This document shows, in pieces, positions 6,901 to 12,819 of a DNA stretch of 15,638 nucleotides. The translations under genes were made by a program, and so were the position numbers. The stretch spans positions 1 through 15,638 of the forward strand of contig JBOGFC010000102.1 of NCBI GenBank assembly GCA_050742155.1, read 5' to 3'. The notes below the pieces were generated by a model that did no database searches, was not told the DNA's origin, and saw only the letters and a program-made list of their open reading frames with translations. Origin of the DNA: JBOGFC01 sp050742155 (lineage in GTDB: Bacteria; Actinomycetota; Acidimicrobiia; Spongiisociales; JALYHC01). Position 1 is the first letter of the stretch. Each line of letters begins with the position of its first letter.

Positions 6901-8284
6901 GGGGGTCGGTGCTGGCGTCGTCGATGACGAGGATCTCCGCGGACGCGGTGGTGTTTCTAGCTACCGCATCGAGACAGGACCTGAGGTCCTCTAAGGCGTT
7001 GTGCACGGGGATGATGACCGTGACCGGGGGGAGGTTGCGAAGGGAGTCCAGGGTCTCGTCGGGTATCGGTGTCCTTCGGGCGGCTGGGACCGGCCGGGTG
7101 GGGGCCGGCAGGGTTGGTCGTTCCTCAGCGGCGGGCGAGGGTTGGCGCCCGGCGCGAAAGAGAGGTCGAGCGAGGCTTGCCAGCCCGAGGGCCACCTTGA
7201 CGGCACGGCGGTTGCGGAGCCGTTCATAGCGTCGGCGGACTTCCTCCAGCTGGCCCCGCACCCTCACCAGCTTGGCCCGCTCCCCGTCCAAGTGGCTCTG
7301 GTGGCGCCTGCTCTGTGCCTCCAGGAAGGCCAGGCGCTCCTCGGCGAAGCCAAGCTCCGCCTGGCGCCGCCTGCCCTGCGCCTCGGCGGCGGCCAGTGCC
7401 TCCGTAGCCTCGGCCAGCTGGGCTTCGTAACGCTCGCGCTTCGCGTCCACAGCGGCGAGCTGCTCCTCGGCCTGGGCCAGAGCGCGCCGGGACTCTTCGC
7501 TGGACTCCAGAGTCCAGGTATCCGCCAGGCGCTCGAAGACGGGTTCCAGCACTTGGCGGGGCGACTCCTGCAGCAGATGATGGATCGACTCGGCCAACCG
7601 AAGGGCTTCCTGATCAGTGATGGATGCCGCGGGCGGGTGGTGGCTTGCTCCGGGCTCTACGATCTCGGCGATGGCTTTCAAGCGCTGTGAGTCGGGCTCC
7701 GCGATACCCAGAAAAGACGCTATGGAACGCACCACGGGTTCGGGGCCATCCAAGAGCTGTTCGTAATGGACCAGGAGATGTCCAGGATCGTTCAACCATG
7801 CGGAGACCACATATCGCAGCCACAGGCGTGCTGCCAGGACCGGGTCGAGTCCGTCTCGAGCGACCACCGAGTTCACGACGCGGCGTGGCTCTCTGAGGAT
7901 CAGAAGCGTCCTCTCGATGGGGACAACGGTTCGCCAGAAGGACAGCAGCAGCGAGGTGCGGGGGTCCGTCCAACCGACCAGCTCGCGCTCCTCGAAGAGT
8001 CGGGCCACCTTACGGCGAGCTTGCTCTCGGTGGAAGTCCAGCTCGGGTCGCCACTCCCAGCCAGGAGGAAACGTTGGCGGCTGGTGCCAGCTCCCGCCCA
8101 GCTCCTTTAGGACGCCGTCGTTGATGTCTTTGATGCTTCTCTGGTCGAAGAAGCCATGGCGATTGTCGGGGGCCGCTTCGAGGAATTCCCCCTGGGGACC
8201 CAGGTCTACCCCCAGCAGGCTCACGATCCTGGCCAGGAGCGAGGCTCCGCTGCGGTGCATGCCAGTGATGCACACGACCCTCAT
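3914..8284 (-). CDS. Giant fusion: sulfotransferase-like domain + coiled coil + GT2 glycosyltransferase + two GT4-like glycosyltransferase domains
   Basis: A 1456-residue soluble protein with no signal peptide or membrane segment. Residues 1-250 resemble the bacterial GMHRSG-type sulfotransferases: CITGMHRSGASLLARI (5-20) is the PAPS 5'-phosphosulfate loop, and ILREPRRVVNSVVAR (129-143) matches the 3'-phosphate-binding motif with its Arg and Ser. Residues about 262-358 are charged, Ala/Glu/Arg-rich heptads, a predicted coiled coil. Residues 420-660 are a GT2 (GT-A) domain with VTVIIPVHN, DDASTD (455-460), the DxD-equivalent NSDAEV (506-511) and GYGEENDFCMR. Residues about 697-1090 form a GT4-like GT-B domain with SFHDYYFVCPTVHLL and an E-x7-E motif (E1002, E1010). 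Residues about 1108-1450 form a second GT-B domain with DLDDNLLELP, LLYMGTNTHSEDL and KSDLKFLEYSALGLP. Start: ATG at 8284, preceded by AAGGGA 7 nt upstream. Likely builds and sulfates a repeat unit in the cytoplasm; the acceptor is unknown. Confidence 0.88.
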   Translation of the reverse strand: MRVVCITGMHRSGASLLARIVSLLGVDLGPQGEFLEAAPDNRHGFFDQRSIKDINDGVLKELGGSWHQPPTFPPGWEWRPELDFHREQARRKVARLFEERELVGWTDPRTSLLLSFWRTVVPIERTLLILREPRRVVNSVVARDGLDPVLAARLWLRYVVSAWLNDPGHLLVHYEQLLDGPEPVVRSIASFLGIAEPDSQRLKAIAEIVEPGASHHPPAASITDQEALRLAESIHHLLQESPRQVLEPVFERLADTWTLESSEESRRALAQAEEQLAAVDAKRERYEAQLAEATEALAAAEAQGRRRQAELGFAEERLAFLEAQSRRHQSHLDGERAKLVRVRGQLEEVRRRYERLRNRRAVKVALGLASLARPLFRAGRQPSPAAEERPTLPAPTRPVPAARRTPIPDETLDSLRNLPPVTVIIPVHNALEDLRSCLDAVARNTTASAEILVIDDASTDPRMGPFLEQVAAMNGVRVLHNSENLGFVRTVNRGFAESSGDVIILNSDAEVTPRWVENLRVAAYQDPLIGTVTPLSDNAGAFSAPDIGVENQRPPAVSKDDLARLVTQASGRLYPSTPTGNGYCMYIKRAVLDAVGWFDAESFPRGYGEENDFCMRAGKAGWRHVVDDATFIFHRRAASFGAERQALLEAARRKVDELHPEYTALVGEFIRSGSMAEARRNVQKAFEEAERLDGAVRTRILYVVHEGAGGTPETNADLMEAMADCYEPYLLTSDTQNLRLSAVHGRELQALEVCKLDERLQLSEVERADYREFVSHVLSSYAIELVHVRHLFKHSLELPSVAAALGVPTVLSFHDYYFVCPTVHLLDESNRFCGGVCTPGDGTCRVPGLVGDLPHLKHTWVYTWRDRARAMFENVSAFVTTSQSAQEIYLRSFPELEGATFQVIEHGRDLPQRSELAQPPDPLEPVRILVPGNVSIPKGAEFVRKLKELDRADRLRFSFLGPRVIDLSDTGTHLGPYRRDEFADKVAEVRPHFIGLFSIWAETYSHTLTEAWAAGIPVIASSLGALGERVGTHGGGWLVDVTDPEGAYQRILQIADDPEEYLRVAEQAAHIEHRTTNQMAQDYDHVYRSVLAARQSVQDDRRWSPHRRRLLDLGMFLPGKKGQRPASTYVRTLTRMTHPQIVRKVAASSLELERFLDGGAVPEVAYVQRTGVPPCSVGAFIERTQACGVPILVDLDDNLLELPEGGTSARSYGYRGESLKQLLGAARLLTVSTEALREAYSPYARDVVVIPNALDERVWFGLDIAAPPADRGRSINLLYMGTNTHSEDLALFRPVLDSLRVDHGLDVRLFVIGGEPQGPDQEWYRRVHVPLGSSTYPRFVRWLRSQRPAWDIAVAPLRDTTFNRCKSDLKFLEYSALGLPGVYSAVGPYAQSVRDGDTGFLAPNDPDLWAKQILSLVTDPELREAIASRAHAYVRDERVLGLQAMSFLEILFSVLR

Positions 8285-8291
8285 GCTGCTT

Positions 8292-8297
8292 TCCCTT
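8292..8297 (-). promoter_or_regulatory. Ribosome binding site of the large fusion gene
   Basis: The minus strand reads GAAGGGAAAGCAGC immediately before the ATG at 8284; the AAGGGA core lies 7 nt from the start. It supports this start and contrasts with the leaderless genes at 2128 and 2164. Confidence 0.6.
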
Positions 8298-8402
8298 CTG
8301 GCACGGCCGTCGGTCGCGCCGCCACCGCCCCCTTAGGAGCCCGCCAGGCGAGACACGAGCGGCGGATGCACCTGCCAACCATATGAAGCTGGCTGCTCGA
8401 CT

Positions 8403-8454
8403 GCCGAGAATCATACTTCTGTGGGAACGCCCAGCCTCCGGAGGGATTCTCGGC
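8403..8454. repeat. Inverted repeat with 10-bp arms and two nested small hairpins
   Basis: GCCGAGAATC (8403-8412) is perfectly complementary to GATTCTCGGC (8445-8454). The 32-nt interior holds a TGGG/CCCA mini-hairpin with a 4-nt loop and the palindrome CCTCCGGAGG, so a transcript could fold into a closed, branched structure. It lies about 120 bp upstream of the fusion gene start. A candidate -10 box (TATGAT on the minus strand, 8415-8410) overlaps one arm, so operator, leader RNA or mobile-element remnant are all possible. Confidence 0.5.
8410..8415 (-). promoter_or_regulatory. Possible -10 box for the large fusion gene
   Basis: TATGAT on the minus strand, one mismatch from TATAAT. The sequence 17 nt upstream (GAGGCT) is a poor -35. 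If used, the transcript would carry an untranslated leader of about 120 nt. Confidence 0.3.
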
Positions 8455-8643
8455 GAGTATCTATGTCACCTCGAGCACAGCCAGTTGCTTGTCTTGTTCA
8501 CCGAACGCGTGCGCCGGATGCACTCGGTACTCGAACAGTCTCACCGCTTTCTTGGTGTGGCGGTTGGCCCTGCCCGACCTCTTGACACTTACGGCGTGGG
8601 GGGTGACGCGCGGCCCCCTGTGTGGATCTGCGAAGCGCAGGCG

Positions 8644-8718
8644 TGATCAAACGTGTCTGGGAGGAAACGCCGCCTCGGCTCATTAGGACCGTCGAGTGGC
8701 CTTCCATTGGTTTGATCA
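8644..8718. repeat. Inverted repeat with 9-bp arms flanking about 57 bp
   Basis: TGATCAAAC (8644-8652) is the exact reverse complement of GTTTGATCA (8710-8718). Each arm contains the palindrome TGATCA. The pair bounds a 75-bp segment lying just after the stop of the YfhO-like gene. No target-site duplication is evident at the edges, so a miniature transposable element is not shown. A paired operator or long terminator-like stem is equally possible. Confidence 0.4.
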
Positions 8719-8743
8719 GTCGAACCGCAAGCCAAGTCTCCGG

Positions 8744-11560
8744 TCAAGCTTCCGATCCATGCGGCTCTGAGCCTTCGAAATCAGTAACGGCCCGAGGTGG
8801 CTCGTCAGGAGCCGCAGCTATCTGTGCGAAGAACCTGGGTCTTGGGATACCCCGGGATGAGTAGTGCCCGAGGATGCCCAGAAACAGGGCAAGGACCGTG
8901 ACTGCCGAAATCACTCTGCCGAGGTTCCACCCTAGGGGCTGGTAGGAGAGCTCGACGCCATGCTGCCCCTGCGGAACCGAAACGGCGACGAAGGCATGGT
9001 CCGCTTCGAGGAGGGGAGCCGGCCGGCCGTCCACCGTGGCCTGCCACCCGTGTTGAAGGGCATCGGCCACCACCAAGTATCCCGGCCCGGTTGCGTCGAT
9101 CGAAACTGCGATCCGGTCGCCCGAGTCTTCCACGAAATGGATGTCCGCCACCGATCGGTTCCCCAAGCCGGCCCCTGCTGCGCTGAGGAGCACGGCGTCC
9201 TCATCGACCCCTGCCGCCAGGCGTTCGAGCCGCTCGCTCGCGTCCTCGACTACCAGTGCCTGTCCAGCCCACCGAACTCGGGGAAGCGCCCGTTCACGTT
9301 CGTAGATGGTTACTCCACGGTTGAAAGCGACCTTTACCCCATCCGAGTGTTCTACGATCAGAGAGATGGCCGGATCACCGGTGGAATCGGCGGCCAACTC
9401 CAGTTCTCCTCCCAGTGCGTCGAAGTGGAGCTCTACCAGGGCGGTCCGGCGAGAAGTTGATGGAGGGACCACTAGGGGGATGGGAATCGGACCGCGTTCT
9501 CCTGGGTAGATTCGTCGGTTTCCGCTTCCCAGAAGCGTGCGACCCGAGGCGTCGAGGAGGCGTACCCGGACAACGCTCGGATCATGAAAATCACTGACTC
9601 GGCTCGTGACCACCAACTCGATCGCCCGAAGGTCAGAGCGCGAGGCGGGCACGGTTACCTTCGACCCCGCAGCTATGGTGGTGGTCTGGCTGCGATCGGT
9701 CGCCTCGATGCGCCTGCCAAGGACCGGATCCTCCGGTGATGTCACGAAGTACCGAGCAGCCATGCGATCGAGGATGGGCGACGTGACCACCTCCGAGCGG
9801 GCCGACAGGAATGAGAACGTGCGGCTCTGGTTGAAGGCATCCGGGTCGAGCTCTAGGAGTAGATCCCTCCACGCCGGATCGTGGAAGACATGGGCGGTCA
9901 CCGACCGGAGCTCATAGAAGGTCGTCGTACCCGGGAACAGAGCCCGGCCTGCTGCTGCCAGTCGATCGTGGCCAAGCTGGCCGGAGAGGAACTGATGGGC
10001 TTCCGTGACCGGGTAGAACCACTCCCTGGGTGGTCGAGGCCAGAAAGGGTAGGCAAAGGCCACTGACTCCGTGGCGAGCAGTAGGGGAATCACCCACCAG
10101 GCGAGCCGCTTTCGGGAAGGGGTGGAATGACCTCGATCGGCCAGCACCAAGAGGGCTACCGAGATACCGACGATCACAGGAAGAGCAGCTTGGCGGAGGA
10201 AATATCCCTCCCGGTCAACGCTTCGGGCCGTCTCCAGCGCCTCATTGAAGCCCCAGGCGATCGCTGCGCCTACTACCAGCGGAACACCCAAACGGACGAG
10301 CCGGCCCTTCAAAGTGGGCGCCGGGGTGTGGCCCGAGACCAACGCCTCGAACCCGGAGGCGGCGAGCGCCGCAAGCAGAAAGCCGAGGACGGACCGCAGC
10401 CGGTCAACGCTGCTCAGGCCGAAGAATGGAAGCAATTGGAAGAGAGCCAGGAAAGGGCCTCCCACATAGATCAGGATCAATGAGGTGAGAGCGGCCGACC
10501 AGAAGAATGCGTTGACACCTGGAAGCCTGCTGCGCCACCTGGGCGCCGGCAGGCCAATCAACACCATGGCGCCCATGCCAATGAAGCTCTGAAGCGCGTT
10601 GTAGTTCCGTTGCGCGTAGTAGACACGGTCCACCGGACTGCCGAACGCATCCGGGATAACCAGGGTGACAAGGGCCGAGATTGGGAGGTGGTGCTGTGGA
10701 GCCTGCTGCCGGTATCCCAGTTCGAGAGTCGACAGCCATTGAGCGAAGGGAAGTATCTGAAACGCGGCCAGGCTGAGACCCACCAGGACGGCTATGCCGA
10801 GAGAGGCCAAGGTGACGATCCGATCCCGGCCGGGCCGGGCCCGTGCGGCCAGCACACGCGTCACGGCATAGCAGCCGGCGGCCAACAACGCCGAGCCGGT
10901 GACGGCCGGATACCCCTCGAACAGCATGATCGCGGTGACCACGGCGGTCGGGAGTGCAGCCAGCGGTTGTTGTCGGCTGAGCCCCCGCTCGACGGCCCAG
11001 AAGAGGGCCGGGATCAGGGCCCCCAAGTGGGACTGGGGCCAGTTCGTCCATACCACCTGGAATCCGGAGTTGACGAAGATCAACGCTCCCACGAGCGAGG
11101 CCGGTCTTCCGATCCTGATGAGTCGCAGGAAGAGGAAGGTGAAGGAGGTGGCCACCACCATCTCGACCAACTTGGCCGCGGCCGGCGCGTACCACAGGGG
11201 AAGTACGTAATAGGGGAGACTGAGAGGTGAAGCCCAGCCGGCGTTGGGCAGCGCGGCGAGCGGCCTTCCCCCTGCCGGCAGGCTGGTCCACAGGGGGTAG
11301 TCCCCCTGCGCGAGGCGGCGGCGGATTGCAGCCCTGTTGGGCATGCCTGCATCGATGGTGTCGGTGACGTGCGGATTGCTGGCCCGAAATGCGGCCGGGG
11401 CCTCTTCCTTCCACGGCGAGTACCGTTGAAGGGTGTCTACTGCCAGAAAGACGCCATCGCCGAGCAACGGTGACCCGATTGAGAGCAGGATCGTGGCGAA
11501 GACCACGACTGCGACCCAAGCCGTCAGGGCGTTGGGAGCGGCTCGCCTCATCGAGGCCAT
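8744..11560 (-). CDS. Large YfhO-like multi-spanning membrane protein (GT-C type glycosyltransferase candidate)
   Basis: 938 residues. The N-terminal half (about 15-505) has some 13-15 hydrophobic segments, with a long first external loop containing VDTLQRYSPWKE (41-52) and an acidic region near D67 and D71. YfhO and other GT-C enzymes carry catalytic or metal-binding acidic residues in the corresponding loop. GALIFVNSGFQVVWTNWPQSHL and LPFFGLSSVDRLRSVLGF are typical of the YfhO family. Residues about 510-880 are a predicted extracytoplasmic beta-rich region ending in GYLVVADALQHGWQATVDG, the characteristic YfhO C-terminal motif. A last helix (about 880-899) precedes a hydrophilic tail. Known relatives move a sugar from a polyprenyl-phosphate carrier onto lipoteichoic acid outside the membrane; a similar late glycan modification is inferred here. 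No Shine-Dalgarno precedes the ATG at 11560; the ATG three codons in (MRRAAPN) is an alternative start. Confidence 0.82.
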   Translation of the reverse strand: MASMRRAAPNALTAWVAVVVFATILLSIGSPLLGDGVFLAVDTLQRYSPWKEEAPAAFRASNPHVTDTIDAGMPNRAAIRRRLAQGDYPLWTSLPAGGRPLAALPNAGWASPLSLPYYVLPLWYAPAAAKLVEMVVATSFTFLFLRLIRIGRPASLVGALIFVNSGFQVVWTNWPQSHLGALIPALFWAVERGLSRQQPLAALPTAVVTAIMLFEGYPAVTGSALLAAGCYAVTRVLAARARPGRDRIVTLASLGIAVLVGLSLAAFQILPFAQWLSTLELGYRQQAPQHHLPISALVTLVIPDAFGSPVDRVYYAQRNYNALQSFIGMGAMVLIGLPAPRWRSRLPGVNAFFWSAALTSLILIYVGGPFLALFQLLPFFGLSSVDRLRSVLGFLLAALAASGFEALVSGHTPAPTLKGRLVRLGVPLVVGAAIAWGFNEALETARSVDREGYFLRQAALPVIVGISVALLVLADRGHSTPSRKRLAWWVIPLLLATESVAFAYPFWPRPPREWFYPVTEAHQFLSGQLGHDRLAAAGRALFPGTTTFYELRSVTAHVFHDPAWRDLLLELDPDAFNQSRTFSFLSARSEVVTSPILDRMAARYFVTSPEDPVLGRRIEATDRSQTTTIAAGSKVTVPASRSDLRAIELVVTSRVSDFHDPSVVRVRLLDASGRTLLGSGNRRIYPGERGPIPIPLVVPPSTSRRTALVELHFDALGGELELAADSTGDPAISLIVEHSDGVKVAFNRGVTIYERERALPRVRWAGQALVVEDASERLERLAAGVDEDAVLLSAAGAGLGNRSVADIHFVEDSGDRIAVSIDATGPGYLVVADALQHGWQATVDGRPAPLLEADHAFVAVSVPQGQHGVELSYQPLGWNLGRVISAVTVLALFLGILGHYSSRGIPRPRFFAQIAAAPDEPPRAVTDFEGSEPHGSEA

Positions 11561-11898
11561 GACCAGTACAGGCGGGCAAGAGGGCAGGCTCGATCCGTAG
11601 CGACCGTCGCTTCGAGATCGTCGTGGTTAGCTTGGCGGGGGAAAGTGGTGACAAGGATGATCACCCAATTGCGTGCGGACGCGACTCTGGCGATCCTTTG
11701 CCTCATCGACCGAGATGCTATTTGCAAACGATGCCAAGACCGGCTCAGGCGGTCCTTGCTCATGAACCGCCCTACATGGCGTGTGCTCCTCCCAGAGGCA
11801 GATGCTCGGTCTGGGCCTGTGGACGCCGGAGGTCGCCCGATGGGCTCTCGGCATTCCAAAGTCAGCCAAGGTTTGGTGCCGACGAGGAAGGCGGCGTC
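11561..11898. other. 338-bp non-coding gap between divergent genes
   Basis: The gap separates the minus-strand YfhO-like gene from the plus-strand sulfotransferase and should hold promoters for both. Open frames crossing it encode Arg/Pro-rich peptides without recognisable motifs, including the upstream extension of the sulfotransferase frame. A locally A/T-rich patch (about 11720-11740, TATTTGCAAAC flanked by two GATGC copies) is the most promoter-like spot, but no -35/-10 pair is convincing on either strand. A weak 5-bp hairpin (GACCG/CGGTC) lies near 11740-11757. Nothing else was seen. Confidence 0.5.
11884..11891 (+). promoter_or_regulatory. Ribosome binding site fixing the sulfotransferase start
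   Basis: GAGGAAGG lies 7 nt before the GTG at 11899. This supports that GTG over upstream in-frame starts, whose extra residues show no family similarity. Confidence 0.65.
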
Positions 11899-12810
11899 GT
11901 GAAGTTGGTGACGTCATCGTTGCTCGCTCGGCTCAGAGGGCGGCGGGTGGTGCTCCCGAATTTCCTGATCATCGGAGTCTCCAAGGGCGGCACCACATGG
12001 CTCTTTCATCTGCTGAGGCAGCACCCCGACGTGTATATGGCAGGCCAGGGTGAGATACTGAAGGAAGCCGACTTGGCTCGCTTCGTTCCTAAAGCAAAGG
12101 AACCCCACTTCTTTGACAGCCTGCGTGAGATGGAAACCCTGGGCTTAAAGGGATACTCGCGCAAGTACTTCGAGAACGGACGCGAAGAGAAGGCGATTGG
12201 CGAGGCCAGCGGAAGTTATCTGCTGGTTCCAGACGGGCCCGAGGATCTGGTCGTGCCGGCCCGTGACTTCAATCCCGACATCCCCGCCACCGTGCGGGAA
12301 ACCCTGGGCCCCAACACGAGGCTCATCGTGTCCCTGCGGAACCCCACCGACCGATTCATCTCCTGGGCCTTCCAGCACAAGAAGATCTATCCTCAGAAGA
12401 CCGGGACCTACATCGTCCACCAAGAGGCCAGACGAGGCCAGTTGTATTTGGGGTTCTATTACCGCCATCTAACTCGGTGGCGGCAGTATTTCGACCCAGC
12501 CAACTTCTCAGTACTGATCTATGAGGAAGATATCGAGAGAAATCGTCGGATGACTGCGCACAAGCTCACCAGGTTCTTAGGAGTTGATGAGTTCGAGTTC
12601 CAGGGGATGGATGAACATTACAACGTCAGGCAACCCTACCGCCAGGAGGGTGATGATTTCTACATACGGAAAGTATCGCGCCCGGATGAATGGGAGCTCT
12701 TCATCAGCGCAAAGGAAGTGAAGAGGCTTCGCGATCTTTATCAAGATGTGCCAAAGAAGACGGGTGAGCTACTGGGTCGCGATCTGTCGATCTGGGAAGA
12801 GCACGGCTAG
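11899..12810 (+). CDS. PAPS-dependent sulfotransferase domain protein
   Basis: Transfers a sulfuryl group from PAPS to a hydroxyl or amino group, probably on a glycan. The 303-residue length is usual for the Sulfotransfer_1/heparan-sulfate-sulfotransferase-like families. PNFLIIGVSKGGTTWLFHLL (20-39) carries the 5'-phosphosulfate loop SKGGTTWL with its catalytic-type Lys. LIVSLRNPTDRFISWAF (142-158) is the 3'-phosphate-binding motif with R147 and S155. GEASGSYLL (101-109) and VLIYEEDI (205-212) are further family blocks. The protein is soluble and cytoplasmic, with no signal peptide. The GTG start is supported by GAGGAAGG 7 nt upstream. The gene lies opposite to its neighbours and ends 9 bp from the convergent glycosyltransferase. 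It uses more A/T-ending codons than the ABC and PAPS synthase genes, including two in-frame TTA codons (12145 and 12577), which may point to separate acquisition. The acceptor cannot be read from sequence. Confidence 0.9.
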   Translation: MKLVTSSLLARLRGRRVVLPNFLIIGVSKGGTTWLFHLLRQHPDVYMAGQGEILKEADLARFVPKAKEPHFFDSLREMETLGLKGYSRKYFENGREEKAIGEASGSYLLVPDGPEDLVVPARDFNPDIPATVRETLGPNTRLIVSLRNPTDRFISWAFQHKKIYPQKTGTYIVHQEARRGQLYLGFYYRHLTRWRQYFDPANFSVLIYEEDIERNRRMTAHKLTRFLGVDEFEFQGMDEHYNVRQPYRQEGDDFYIRKVSRPDEWELFISAKEVKRLRDLYQDVPKKTGELLGRDLSIWEEHG

Positions 12811-12819
12811 GATTAGTGA

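Larger units (their letters stand above)
8285..8743. other. 459-bp non-coding gap between two minus-strand genes
   Basis: No open frame here shows protein-like composition or a recognised motif, and no tRNA-like fold was seen. The gap holds the ribosome binding site and a possible TATGAT -10 box (minus strand, 8415 to 8410) for the downstream fusion gene, a 10-bp inverted repeat at 8403-8454, and a 9-bp inverted repeat at 8644-8718. No T-run terminator was found for the upstream YfhO-like gene. The length is unusual beside the tight spacing elsewhere in the locus, where convergent genes lie 9 bp apart. Confidence 0.55.

Noticed and set aside
8582..8610. TTGACA on the plus strand as a -35 box
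   Set aside because: No -10-like sequence lies 16-18 bp downstream, and no plus-strand gene follows before 11899.
11623..11898. N-terminal extension of the sulfotransferase from an ATG/GTG near 11623
   Set aside because: The extra 92 residues show no family similarity, whereas GAGGAAGG sits 7 nt before the GTG at 11899.
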